From an uncultured Allomuricauda sp. (GTDB taxonomy: Bacteria; Bacteroidota; Bacteroidia; Flavobacteriales; Flavobacteriaceae), in contig NZ_CANMPQ010000001.1 in NCBI RefSeq assembly GCF_947499695.1, forward strand, positions 682,001 through 746,000: a DNA stretch of 64,000 nucleotides, read 5' to 3'. Under the pieces are notes generated by a model that saw only the letters and a program-made list of their open reading frames with translations, was not told the origin of the DNA and ran no database searches. Made by a program: the position numbers and the translations under genes. This document shows, one piece after another, positions 17,705 through 26,866 of the stretch; the first letter of the stretch is position 1, and the number at the start of each line of letters is the position of its first letter.

Positions 17705-20700
17705 ATGAAATCTGTACAATACCTGTCTATACTTCTGATATTAATCACAGTGGTTTCCTGTGGAAAAAGTCAAAAAGAAATCTTGGTTTTCAGTAAAACT
17801 GAAGGCTTCAGGCATGAATCAATTGAATCTGGACTAATTGCCCTGAAAAAATTAGGACAGGAAAATGATTTCAAGGTGATTACCACCGAAGATGCCTCAT
17901 ACATCGTTGAAGATTCACTTCAAAATTATTCTGCAGTTGTATTTCTTAATACGACTGGAAATATCCTGGATGCCATTCATCAAGCAGATTTCGAACGCTA
18001 TATACAAGCAGGAGGTGGTTTTGTTGGAATTCATGCAGCTACCGATACTGAGTACGATTGGCCATGGTACAATCAATTGGTGGGCGCCTATTTTAAAAAT
18101 CATCCCAAAGTGCAACCTGCTACATTAAATATTGTAAACAAAACCCATTCTACTACTCAAATGTTGGACAGCACCTGGGTTAAAGAGGATGAGTGGTACA
18201 ATTTTAATAGCATCAATCCCAATATTAACGTACTCATAGAAATTGACGAAAACAGTTATGAAGGCGGCGAGAATGGTGAGCGTCATCCCGTTTCATGGTA
18301 TCACAATTTTGACGGAGGCAGGTCTTTCTACACTGCTATGGGACATACCGAGGCCACTTTTGCAGATGGGAACTTCTTAAAACATCTATTAGCAGGTATA
18401 AATTATGCGTCAAACGGCTCACTTGATTATGACAAGGTCAAAACGGATAGAGTACCCCCAGAGCACAGATTTACGAAGAAAATCCTGGACTTTAATTTGG
18501 ATGAACCTATGGAATTGGCTGAATTACCGGGAAGAGGAATTTTATTTATAGAAAGAAGAGGATTACTCAAACTTTATGATTTTAAGACTTCCAAAACCAA
18601 AGAAATCTCACAGTTAAATTTGTTTTATGGAAACGAAGATGGTCTTCTTGGGTTGGCAGTTGACCCAAATTACATAGAAAACAATTGGATCTATCTTTTT
18701 TATTCTGCTGCAGATAAGGAAGAACAACATATTTCCAGATTCACCCTTAAGGGTGACAAGTTGGATTTTGATTCAGAAAAAATCCTAGTTACCATTCCCC
18801 TATTGCGTGAATGCTGCCATAGTGGAGGTGCTCTAGAATTTGGACCAAATGGCAATTTATTTATAGCAACTGGTGATAATACTAATCCATTTGAATCGCA
18901 AGGTTTTGCTCCCATTGACGAGCAAGAAGGCAGAGTACTTTGGGATGCTCAGAAGTCTGCAGCCAACACCAATGATCTTCGCGGAAAAATACTTCGAATA
19001 AAACCGGAAGATGACGGTACGTACTCAATTCCAGAAGGAAATTTGTTTGCCCCTGACACACCGAATACTAAACCTGAAATTTATATCATGGGCTGTCGTA
19101 ACCCATTCAGATTCTCAATCGATTCCAAAACTGGCTATGTGTATTGGGGTGATGTTGGTCCTGATGCAGGCAAGGGTGATGAAAATAGAGGACCTAAAGG
19201 AATGGGCGAAATTGACCAGGCCAGAAAGGCGGGTTTTTGGGGATGGCCGTATACACGGGGCAACAATCAACTGTACAACGATTACGATTTTGCAAAGGAG
19301 CAGCATGGACCCAAATTCGACCCGAACCGTTTAATCAATGATTCACCCAACAACACTGGGATACAAGAACTTCCACCGGCACAGGAATCACTTATTTGGT
19401 ATTCCTACGATCGGTCAGAAGAATTTCCTTGGTTGGGAGAAGGTGGTGTTAATCCAATGGCAGGTATAGTTTTTCATTCTTCAGATTATCCAAATGCACA
19501 AGATGGAACGTTCCCTGATTATTTTGAGAACAAATTTTTCGTTTACGAATGGATGCGGGATTGGATTTATGTTGTAACGCTAGATGAGAATCACAACTAT
19601 GTAAAAGCGGACCCCTTTATGCCAAATACCGAGTTTTCTCATCCCATGGACATGATTTTTGGTTCTGATGGGAAAATGTACATATTGGAATATGGACAAA
19701 AGTGGGTCTCCAGAAACTTGGATGCAAGATTAAGTCAAATATCGTATATCGAAGGAAACCTAAAACCTGTGGCACAGATTGCGGCCAATACCGAAGTAGG
19801 TCCTGCTCCCCTTACTGTTGAATTTTCGGCTTTATCCTCTATAGATTACGATGGTGACAAATTAAGTTACGAATGGTCTTTTTCCAATAACGGCCAAGTT
19901 GAATCAACCGATGCTACGCCCAGCCATACATTTGAAAAAGCGGGTGTTTATAACGTTCGGTTAAAAGTATCAGACCCAGCCGGAAACTTTAGCACAGTAC
20001 GGACAAAGATTTTGGTAGGAAATACACCTCCAGAGCTTCAAATTCAAATTGAACCCAAGGATTCAATATACTTCAATAGTAAAAAAGTGACCTATAAGGT
20101 CATGGTTGCCGATGCCGAGGATGGTAGTTCTGAAAGTGGAACCATTCCTCCAGACAAGGTCAAGGTTACCTTTAGTTATATTCCGGAAGGCGAAGATATG
20201 ATCAAAGCCTCTATCGGGCATCAGCAAAATGTAGTACCTGAGGGGAAGAAAATCATGGATGCCACCGACTGTGCAGCTTGCCACGCTTTGGATGTAAAAG
20301 TAAACGGCCCGAGTTATATGGAAATTGCGGAAAAATATTCCAAGGAAAACCGGAATTACCTTATTGACAGGGTTAAAAAAGGAGGCTCGGGAGTTTGGGG
20401 AGAATCATTAATGTCTGCCCACCCGCAATTGGAAATTGAGGAAATAGGTAAAATGGTGGATTATATTCTATCGTTAAGCCCGGATGAAAAAGTAGAGGAA
20501 CAATTATTACCTCTTTCTGGAAAAGTTGAATTTACAGAACATATAAATGGTAATACTGGTGGAAAATATGTGTTGATGGCTTCCTATTTGGATAACGGGC
20601 ATCCCAAGGTTCCCAACTCTGAATTGGCCTCAAGCTCACAGGTAATTTTTAAAGCTTCAAAACTTGAGGCGGAAAATGCTGATGATAGGAGTGATGATGT

Positions 20701-21055
20701 TGGGGATTGGAGTAACGAAGGCTTTGAACTCGTAAGCTCCATAAAACATAACAGTTACATCGGGTTCAACAATGTTAATTTCAACGGCTTAAAAAGTATT
20801 AGTTTTTCCACTTTCTACATTGCCAACTATGAGTATAAAGGCATACTCGAAGTCAGGGAAGGTTCTCCAACAGGCACACGCATTGGCAGTGCGCCCTTGG
20901 GCTATTTCCATAAAACCGAGCAAAGTTTGAAGAGTTATCAGATTCCTGTCCAACCCACAGTGGACCAAAGCTCGCTTTATCTGGTATTTAAGAATACAGC
21001 AGACGAAAAGCAATTTATAGCCAATGCCAACTGGATAATTCTAAATTATCAATAG
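17705..21055 (+). CDS. ThuA / PQQ-type sugar dehydrogenase / PKD / cytochrome c / CBM fusion lipoprotein
   Basis: The protein has 1116 residues with a lipobox ending at C19 (TVVSC). Domains in order: ThuA-like (about 25-235, with VFSKTEGFRH, GGGFVGIHAATD and the family ending GHTEATFADGNFLKHLL); a six-bladed soluble glucose/sorbosone dehydrogenase-type propeller (about 255-680); a PKD domain (about 690-775); a class I cytochrome c domain with heme site C856-A-A-C859-H860; and a C-terminal CBM6-like beta-sandwich (about 960-1116). This suggests periplasmic or surface sugar oxidation with electrons passed to the attached heme. Similar fusions occur in Bacteroidota and Planctomycetes; substrate and cofactor are not proven. 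It appears to be a single-gene unit. Confidence 0.88.
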   Translation: MKSVQYLSILLILITVVSCGKSQKEILVFSKTEGFRHESIESGLIALKKLGQENDFKVITTEDASYIVEDSLQNYSAVVFLNTTGNILDAIHQADFERYIQAGGGFVGIHAATDTEYDWPWYNQLVGAYFKNHPKVQPATLNIVNKTHSTTQMLDSTWVKEDEWYNFNSINPNINVLIEIDENSYEGGENGERHPVSWYHNFDGGRSFYTAMGHTEATFADGNFLKHLLAGINYASNGSLDYDKVKTDRVPPEHRFTKKILDFNLDEPMELAELPGRGILFIERRGLLKLYDFKTSKTKEISQLNLFYGNEDGLLGLAVDPNYIENNWIYLFYSAADKEEQHISRFTLKGDKLDFDSEKILVTIPLLRECCHSGGALEFGPNGNLFIATGDNTNPFESQGFAPIDEQEGRVLWDAQKSAANTNDLRGKILRIKPEDDGTYSIPEGNLFAPDTPNTKPEIYIMGCRNPFRFSIDSKTGYVYWGDVGPDAGKGDENRGPKGMGEIDQARKAGFWGWPYTRGNNQLYNDYDFAKEQHGPKFDPNRLINDSPNNTGIQELPPAQESLIWYSYDRSEEFPWLGEGGVNPMAGIVFHSSDYPNAQDGTFPDYFENKFFVYEWMRDWIYVVTLDENHNYVKADPFMPNTEFSHPMDMIFGSDGKMYILEYGQKWVSRNLDARLSQISYIEGNLKPVAQIAANTEVGPAPLTVEFSALSSIDYDGDKLSYEWSFSNNGQVESTDATPSHTFEKAGVYNVRLKVSDPAGNFSTVRTKILVGNTPPELQIQIEPKDSIYFNSKKVTYKVMVADAEDGSSESGTIPPDKVKVTFSYIPEGEDMIKASIGHQQNVVPEGKKIMDATDCAACHALDVKVNGPSYMEIAEKYSKENRNYLIDRVKKGGSGVWGESLMSAHPQLEIEEIGKMVDYILSLSPDEKVEEQLLPLSGKVEFTEHINGNTGGKYVLMASYLDNGHPKVPNSELASSSQVIFKASKLEAENADDRSDDVGDWSNEGFELVSSIKHNSYIGFNNVNFNGLKSISFSTFYIANYEYKGILEVREGSPTGTRIGSAPLGYFHKTEQSLKSYQIPVQPTVDQSSLYLVFKNTADEKQFIANANWIILNYQ

Positions 21056-21298
21056 GGACCTGAAGATATATATGGTTCGTCTAGCTCTTTGAAATCAACA
21101 GAAATAACCGTTGAAAATTGGGCATTCTTGGCCATGGCACCAGCCAGACAATTATCCCAAGAATATCAGGAGTAAAATATTGGACACTGGATAACTTTCA
21201 GCATATATTGAGTATTATATTATTTCTTTTCTTACAAGATTGCAAGATAATTCGTATTTATTGTTAACTTACTGACAATTAACTTCTAACAACACTTC

Positions 21299-22720
21299 AT
21301 GTCTAGCACTACTGAATTATCCGACCAACTCACCAAAGACCTTTTGAGCATAGACCAAACAGTTCCTATCGCTGATAACCCACTTCAATCCGATTGGGTT
21401 TTTCTTAAAGAAAGTGAGATTCGATTTATCGACTTTATGAAAGACAGGCCATTACCTTCAGATGGTAATCTTGAATATGGCCCCGCACTCTATCTATTAC
21501 ATCAATTTCCCAAGGGTGTTGTGGACATTCTAAAATGGATGGGAATGCCCAATACCGACATCCATAAAACAGATTGGGACATTTGGATGAAAAACGTAAC
21601 CAATGGCCCCGGTGTTGTGGCCCCCGATGGCACCCTCTATCTGGAAACACTGTACGCACAGCTGGATTATCATTGGACAGAATCCTTGGTGTATTACCTG
21701 TATTATAGATGGGACAGAAAAGCGGATGCAACATTTGGCACAACTCCCGTGACCACCAAGATTACGGGTCAAGACCAACTTACCATTGCCATTATGGGAG
21801 ATTGGGGTACGGGAATCTATAATGATCAAGGATTTCCATCGCCCTCTTCTTTGGTGGGCAATGCCATTAAAAATCTGCCTCCTGAGGAGAAAGCAGACAT
21901 AACCCTGCACCTTGGCGATGTTTATTACGCAGGCCTGGGCAAAGAAGAGATGAACAAGCTTCTAAAACATTTCCCTAGAAGTAAAATGGCCAATTTCACA
22001 TTGAACTCCAACCATGAAATGTATGATGGGGCCAACGGATATTTTGATGTTGCATTGGCCAACCCTTTGTTTCTTAAAGACCAGAACAACACAAGTTACT
22101 TTGCCATCACCTTTGGTAATTGGGTCGTTATAGGGTTGGACACCGCTTTTTATGATAGTAGTAAAATGTATATGGATGGAGCTTTATACGATACCAATCA
22201 AATAAATTTCATCAAAAGTTTGAACATTGGTGCCACGCAAAAAATCATCTTAATGACCCACCATACGGGTATGACCGCCGATGGAAAAGACCTTACCCCA
22301 CCAACCTATGATGGTACCAACATAAAAAAGCCATTGTTCACCCAGGTAGTCAATGCTCTTGGGCGCGCTCCGGATTACTGGTACTATGGCCATATCCATA
22401 ATGGTATTGTGTATAACGACCAATCTGTGGCGGGCAAATACAAATGTCCGTCGGGTGAAAGCCCTAAACTTCGTTGTGTGGGGCATGGCGCCATACCCTT
22501 TGGAAAAGGAACATCATTGCACACCGGTGGCAAGACCAATCCAGAGATAGACTATTTTTCCCAAACGCCAATGCCCAATAGCACTCCCCCAACCAAATTG
22601 TTGGAGTTTAGGGTGCTTAATGGCTTTGCCACCATAACACTTGGCCCTAACGGGATCAAGGAACAATTTTATGAAGTTTCGGCCATAACCGGCACCTCCA
22701 AAGTTTGGAACAATGGATAG
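21299..22720 (+). CDS. Metallophosphoesterase
   Basis: The protein has 473 residues and no signal peptide. The calcineurin-like metal-binding motifs occur in order: MGDWGTG (about residue 165), LHLGDVYYAG (GD-x-x-Y), SNHEMYDG (the NHE motif), MTHHTGM and YGHIHNG (the GHxH motif). All five motifs of the binuclear metal site are therefore present. The first 160 residues are a helical N-terminal extension of unknown role. It hydrolyses phosphomono- or diesters, and the substrate cannot be inferred. It is visibly GC-richer than the next downstream cassette and lies 68 bp before the JAB-domain gene on the same strand. Confidence 0.85.
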   Translation: MSSTTELSDQLTKDLLSIDQTVPIADNPLQSDWVFLKESEIRFIDFMKDRPLPSDGNLEYGPALYLLHQFPKGVVDILKWMGMPNTDIHKTDWDIWMKNVTNGPGVVAPDGTLYLETLYAQLDYHWTESLVYYLYYRWDRKADATFGTTPVTTKITGQDQLTIAIMGDWGTGIYNDQGFPSPSSLVGNAIKNLPPEEKADITLHLGDVYYAGLGKEEMNKLLKHFPRSKMANFTLNSNHEMYDGANGYFDVALANPLFLKDQNNTSYFAITFGNWVVIGLDTAFYDSSKMYMDGALYDTNQINFIKSLNIGATQKIILMTHHTGMTADGKDLTPPTYDGTNIKKPLFTQVVNALGRAPDYWYYGHIHNGIVYNDQSVAGKYKCPSGESPKLRCVGHGAIPFGKGTSLHTGGKTNPEIDYFSQTPMPNSTPPTKLLEFRVLNGFATITLGPNGIKEQFYEVSAITGTSKVWNNG

Positions 22721-22788
22721 TGGATAATTTTAGGATACTTCTTTTGGGCCTGCCCCACCCTATTGCCCACAAATTGTATATTTGAAAT

Positions 22789-23409
22789 ATGAACGTCCGT
22801 CTTACCAAGGAACAGAAAATTAAGGTCTTAAATTCTGTTGATATCTACTTTGTAATGCAGCAGATATTGCTGCGCGAAAACAAGATCCGCCGCAACCAAG
22901 AACATTTTTGGGTGGTGGGGCTCGATACCAAGAATAAGGTGCTTTTTATAGAACTTATTGGCCTTGGTGCGGTAAACCGGGTAAATGCCGACCCGCCAGA
23001 TGTATTCCGTATGGCCATTTACAAACTGGCCGTAAAGGTGATCTTGGTGCACAACCACCCCAGTGGCTCGGTAGATGCCTCTAAAGGAGACCATGAGTTT
23101 ACCGACCGTATGCTAAAGGTGGGCAAGCTGATCAATATTGAAGTGGTGGACCACCTGATCATTACCGAGGACGGCTATACCAGCTTTGCCGACAAGGGGA
23201 TCATGGACGAACTACGAAAGTCTGGCCTGTTTGAGATCATGGGCCCCGAAAAAAAGGAGCTGGAACAATGGAAGATCGATACCGAAAAGAAAAAGGCCAA
23301 GAAGGAAGGGTTAAAGGAGGTTGCCAAATCCTTAAAAGCTAGCGGTATGTCTGATGCTGAAATTAAAAAGCATACGGGGTTGAGTGAGGCTGCGGTGAGG
23401 AGGTTGTAG
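22789..23409 (+). CDS. Stand-alone RadC-like JAB (MPN+) domain protein
   Basis: The protein has 206 residues. The JAMM metal site is complete: H88-x-H90-P-S-G-x4-S98-x-x-D101 (HNHPSG...SKGD). The N-terminal helix-hairpin-helix domain of RadC is absent. The C-terminus is a lysine-rich helix followed by a small HTH-like tail (LKASGMSDAEIKKHTGLSEAAVRRL) resembling the C-terminal tails of Rpn/PD-(D/E)XK transposase-like nucleases (from memory). RadC-type JAB proteins are common in mobile and defence regions, but this one shares the composition of its host neighbour rather than of the AT-rich cassette that follows. Its substrate is unknown. Confidence 0.85.
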   Translation: MNVRLTKEQKIKVLNSVDIYFVMQQILLRENKIRRNQEHFWVVGLDTKNKVLFIELIGLGAVNRVNADPPDVFRMAIYKLAVKVILVHNHPSGSVDASKGDHEFTDRMLKVGKLINIEVVDHLIITEDGYTSFADKGIMDELRKSGLFEIMGPEKKELEQWKIDTEKKKAKKEGLKEVAKSLKASGMSDAEIKKHTGLSEAAVRRL

Positions 23410-23465
23410 AGTTGAAATTTTTCACATAGTAAATAGGATGTAACCCGGTTTCTGAATATCTATTT

Positions 23466-24191
23466 TTAAACACTGTGTTGCAATTCAATTTCAGGCATCT
23501 CATCATAAGTTCGTCCGTTCAGTTCTCTACCATTTTTCTTTTTGTTCTTTCCTCCCCATTGTTTGAAGAAAAATGCTACCTCAGCGCTTTCACATTGCTC
23601 TTGAATATCAATAACCCAATCTGCATCCATAGGTCGAGGATTATGACCACTCTCGCCGCCAACTATCACCCAATCAATCTTATCTAAATTTAAATTTTTT
23701 AGAGGCCCAATTAACGGCTCAAGAGATAGAAATTTTACTCTTGCATTAGTATCTCTTAAAAAGTCAATCCTCTTTTCTACTTTTTGTTCTTCAACCGATA
23801 CGCCCATCCAAATATTGTGTGACCATTTTAATTCTTCGTGCAATTCGTATAGTCTTTCTGCTCTTTTGGTCAAGACTTGAAAAACATGTTGCGGGTTATC
23901 ATTCATAACCTTAAAAACCTTTTTAATGAATTCCAAAGGAATTTCTTCATGGAATAAGTCGCTCATAGAGTTTACAAAAACAACTTTTGACTTTTTCCAG
24001 GTGTAAGGTACCTTTAAAGCAGATTCATGTGTGCGAACTTTGAAATTATCTTTATACTTTTCAACTCCCATTGCTTGAAGTCTTTTAGACATTATTTCAG
24101 CATAGCAAAATTTACAACCTTGTGATATTTTTGTACAGCCGGTTGTCGGATTCCAAGTCATTTCTGTCCATTCTATACTCGATTGTGCCAT
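23466..24191 (-). CDS. Three-Cys-motif protein, phage Gp37/Gp68 family (DUF5131)
   Basis: I chose the start at 24191 (MAQSSIEWTEMTWNPTTGC, 241 residues) because it follows the tcmP stop by one base and matches the conserved WTxxTWNPxxGC beginning of the family. An upstream in-frame ATG at 24254 would overlap tcmP by 62 bp. The three cysteines are C19-x6-C26-x2-C29-Y, resembling a radical SAM iron-sulfur cluster motif with wider spacing. Other family landmarks are present: VFVNSMSDLFHE, QVLTKRAERL, IWMGVSVEEQ, FLSLEPLIGP, DWVIVGGESG and FFFKQWGG. The function is unknown; in many genomes it neighbours TcmP, as here. Confidence 0.9.
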   Translation of the reverse strand: MAQSSIEWTEMTWNPTTGCTKISQGCKFCYAEIMSKRLQAMGVEKYKDNFKVRTHESALKVPYTWKKSKVVFVNSMSDLFHEEIPLEFIKKVFKVMNDNPQHVFQVLTKRAERLYELHEELKWSHNIWMGVSVEEQKVEKRIDFLRDTNARVKFLSLEPLIGPLKNLNLDKIDWVIVGGESGHNPRPMDADWVIDIQEQCESAEVAFFFKQWGGKNKKKNGRELNGRTYDEMPEIELQHSV

Positions 24192-24192
24192 C

Positions 24193-25314
24193 TTAATTGA
24201 ATTTAATTTTTGCTGTATAAGTAATTCTTTTTGTTGGATTTCCCTTTTTATCAAATAAAGTAATTTTATTGTTGCTTATAAGAATCTCAATTGCATCTTT
24301 ATAATTCTGTTTTACATAGTTCGTACTATAGTTGTGTTCTCTATATATTTCTTCAATAGTTTTATGATTAAAATCTGTATGCTTTTTCAAAATAATTTTG
24401 CTCAATTTTTTAACTGAATAAACACACAAGGAAGGAAAAAACAGTGGGTCTTGTTTTAGATTTGCCCCAAATAAGGGAACCCCATCTTCCTGCGTGTCAC
24501 TGTATTTAGTCATTATTTCTTTTGCTCGAGTAATGGCAATATGAACTTTAGAAATAAAGAACAAATAATGACTTGTCTGATTTCTGTTTGGGAAGTTCAC
24601 TCTAAATTTCAAGATGAAATAACCCCTATCTTCAAAAATCTTTTGAAATGTTTTTATAATAAAATCCTCTCTTTGATGAGGTCTTTCCTCTTTTTTATAG
24701 AATTCCAGAATTTTATGGTAATAAGAAGCAAAAATACCTTGCATATTCTGCTTTACTTTTTTATTTCTAATTGCAGCTCGAATCCTATTGAAGTTGAACA
24801 GCATAAACAAATCAGAACCCCAATTTTTGACAGAATACAAAAGCATATTCTGAGTATAATTGTAACCAAGTGGGTCTATAAAAGTTAAACTTGGATTTGA
24901 AGATTGTAAATATTCTTCGAGCATTTTTTGACTCGCTGGCTCATTAGCAATTACTGGCTTATTTGTAATGTCATTATAATATGTAAGGTTCTCAATATTT
25001 CTTTTTAAGTCATTAGCTAATTTTTCACTTTTATCATTAAAAAAGGTTTTAACTGCTTTATCAAAATCGATAAACTGACCTTTACTTTGGTTTATACTGT
25101 TTAAAATTTTAATTGGTGTGGAAGGTTTTCCATCATCGTATAATCCTGGACCAGAGAATAAATCAACATATAAAAGGGTGTTAATTTTTCGATATTGTTG
25201 CCCTTTAAGAAGAATAGCGGCCCAAGCTTTGAAATATTCATTAAGTATTTCGGATTTGATTTCAGAAGCAGATCGCTTTTCTTTGAAAAAATCGGATAAG
25301 TTTATCCCCGGCAT
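24193..25314 (-). CDS. tcmP: Three-Cys-motif partner protein TcmP
   Basis: The protein has 373 residues. The N-terminal Rossmann-like part has YVDLFSGPGLYDDG (motif I-like, D51) and LTFIDPLGYNY (residues 144-152, motif IV-like), a pattern reminiscent of SAM-dependent methyltransferases. The C-terminal 80 residues look like a winged-helix domain (IEEIYREHNYSTNYVKQNYKDAIEILISNNKITLFDKKGNPTKRIT). This matches the TcmP family, defined by its regular pairing with the three-Cys Gp37/Gp68-like protein encoded one base downstream. Biochemical role is unknown. Very AT-rich, unlike the upstream JAB and phosphoesterase genes. Confidence 0.88.
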   Translation of the reverse strand: MPGINLSDFFKEKRSASEIKSEILNEYFKAWAAILLKGQQYRKINTLLYVDLFSGPGLYDDGKPSTPIKILNSINQSKGQFIDFDKAVKTFFNDKSEKLANDLKRNIENLTYYNDITNKPVIANEPASQKMLEEYLQSSNPSLTFIDPLGYNYTQNMLLYSVKNWGSDLFMLFNFNRIRAAIRNKKVKQNMQGIFASYYHKILEFYKKEERPHQREDFIIKTFQKIFEDRGYFILKFRVNFPNRNQTSHYLFFISKVHIAITRAKEIMTKYSDTQEDGVPLFGANLKQDPLFFPSLCVYSVKKLSKIILKKHTDFNHKTIEEIYREHNYSTNYVKQNYKDAIEILISNNKITLFDKKGNPTKRITYTAKIKFN

Positions 25315-25328
25315 AAATTATTGTTTTT

Positions 25329-25352
25329 CAGTGTAGTGACAACAGTGTAGTG
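25329..25352. repeat. Direct repeat CAGTGTAGTG x2 between cassette genes 1 and 2
   Basis: Two perfect copies of CAGTGTAGTG lie at 25329-25338 and 25343-25352, 14 bp apart start to start. They are in the 52-bp gap between the HExxH gene stop and the tcmP start, about 15 bp upstream of the tcmP start codon. They could be a regulator site or a slippage product. Confidence 0.75.
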
Positions 25353-25366
25353 CGCATTTAGCAAGG

Positions 25367-26692
25367 CTATATTCCACAAATCTCATTAAAACCATCTATT
25401 CTTTGTTCACAATATGTATATAGCCTGAACCATTCTTCTCTAGATATATCTTCTTGCCTAATCACTTTGTCTCTAATCGGCCTTAGCTCCAAATCTTCAT
25501 AATCAAATAAGGTGGATGCAAATATCAAATAAGGTCTGTCTCTTACAAATTCCGACAAATCTATAGAAGGCTTTTGTTGTCCTAATCCCGTTGTTTCTCG
25601 AAATTGGTTTCCGAAAAAAATTCTATCAATAATCTGACGATTGAAACTATTCTTTTCAATTAAAATCTCCTCATCAAACTTTGAGATTTCTTCTAAAATT
25701 ATACCCTCTATGGTTTCTTCATCTGGCAGATTTGACGCAGTGAGTATTTTCTTTACATCTATTTCATGGCCATCAATTTTTCCATAGGTTTCACTATAGT
25801 TTGTTAAGAGAAGGTAGAATAAAAACCCTCGGTCGTTATTTCTTAATAAATTGTTTGAATTCTTCACCCAAATTTCACTGGCTTTAAACTCTTTAGGAAT
25901 CAAAACATCATTAAAAAGAGAATTAGGAATATTTAATGCAATTTTTGCAAATACAGATGAAACTTTATATCCTAAAATAGGGTCCTTTATCTTTAGATAA
26001 ACAGAGGTAAGATGAACTGCTGCAGAATATAGTGTCAGTTCAGGATGATATAGTTTTTTTTCAATTTTAGAAGAAAGAGCTTCTCCTTGAGTTTCTTTAT
26101 GAGGTGATTTTAATTTTAATGCTTCATTGAGTAAAAAATTATACTCTGCATAAGTTGCAGTTGTTTCTAAAAGAGAAGCAACGCTTAATGGAACCCTGCT
26201 AATTTTTCTTCCATCACTTGAGCTAAAAGTCACGAAAGGAATGGGCTTGTCTTCACTTACATTTCCATTAAAATCAAACCTAAGGCCTACCGTAATCTGA
26301 AACTTCCATCTATCAGCATAACTCCCTTCAATTAAGTTATATTGTTCTGTATAATATTCTAAATAATAATCTCTTTGAAGGGTTAGAATTAAGTCTCGGT
26401 AGTAATGGAAATCATACTCATTTCCTAAAATTGCAGCATTAAATGCCCTAAAAATTCTGAAGATATTTAATATTCCCCAATAAGTACTTACTTGGTCTAT
26501 ATAGTGCTGGTTTTCGTGTACATATGTACTAAATCTGTTTTTCTCTGTACTAGGATTTGTAACAGCCTTTTTGAATTCGGCTTCATCTTCAAATTCATTA
26601 AGCTGAATGTAATTTCCAAGACAATGATAATATCCGAGCGTGTCTACGTTTGGGAATTTTTTCCAACTTTTTATTTCTTCCTGAAATTTCAT
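25367..26692 (-). CDS. Uncharacterised HExxH (zincin-like) protein of the TcmP cassette
   Basis: The protein has 441 residues and no signal peptide or clear membrane segments. It contains STYVH59ENQH63YIDQ, a classic HExxH zinc-binding helix, and later SLLE176TTATYAE183Y, which could supply the third ligand, as in gluzincin-like enzymes. The rest is mostly helical and unlike anything I recognise. It is the first gene of the AT-rich cassette, 52 bp before tcmP and on the same strand. A soluble intracellular metalloprotease-like enzyme paired with TcmP and the three-Cys protein is the best description. A peptidase function is inference from the motif. Confidence 0.75.
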   Translation of the reverse strand: MKFQEEIKSWKKFPNVDTLGYYHCLGNYIQLNEFEDEAEFKKAVTNPSTEKNRFSTYVHENQHYIDQVSTYWGILNIFRIFRAFNAAILGNEYDFHYYRDLILTLQRDYYLEYYTEQYNLIEGSYADRWKFQITVGLRFDFNGNVSEDKPIPFVTFSSSDGRKISRVPLSVASLLETTATYAEYNFLLNEALKLKSPHKETQGEALSSKIEKKLYHPELTLYSAAVHLTSVYLKIKDPILGYKVSSVFAKIALNIPNSLFNDVLIPKEFKASEIWVKNSNNLLRNNDRGFLFYLLLTNYSETYGKIDGHEIDVKKILTASNLPDEETIEGIILEEISKFDEEILIEKNSFNRQIIDRIFFGNQFRETTGLGQQKPSIDLSEFVRDRPYLIFASTLFDYEDLELRPIRDKVIRQEDISREEWFRLYTYCEQRIDGFNEICGI

Positions 26693-26738
26693 TTCAATTT
26701 TCTGTAGCTGTCTTAATGTGCAAGTTTAATCACTTTAC

Positions 26739-26761
26739 CCAACCAATCTGGAGATTGTTGG
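26739..26761. repeat. Hairpin-forming inverted repeat upstream of the HExxH/TcmP cassette
   Basis: CCAACCAATC (26739-26748) and GATTGTTGG (26753-26761) pair over nine bases with a single bulge and a 4-nt loop. It lies about 47 bp upstream of the first cassette gene and about 105 bp downstream of the panE-like stop. There is no T-run, so an operator or leader structure is as likely as a terminator. Confidence 0.4.
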
Positions 26762-26866
26762 AATTCTTATCCTTTTAATCTACATGTGGGGGAATACAAA
26801 TCCCATTTAGGTTTGAGATAGCTGTACTAATATACCTAAATAATTAATACCTTTTTTTCCTACTTT

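Noticed and set aside
24541-24888. Open frame of 115 codons on the plus strand inside tcmP
   Set aside because: Antisense to tcmP, low-complexity hydrophobic translation and no start context; the TcmP motifs support the minus strand.
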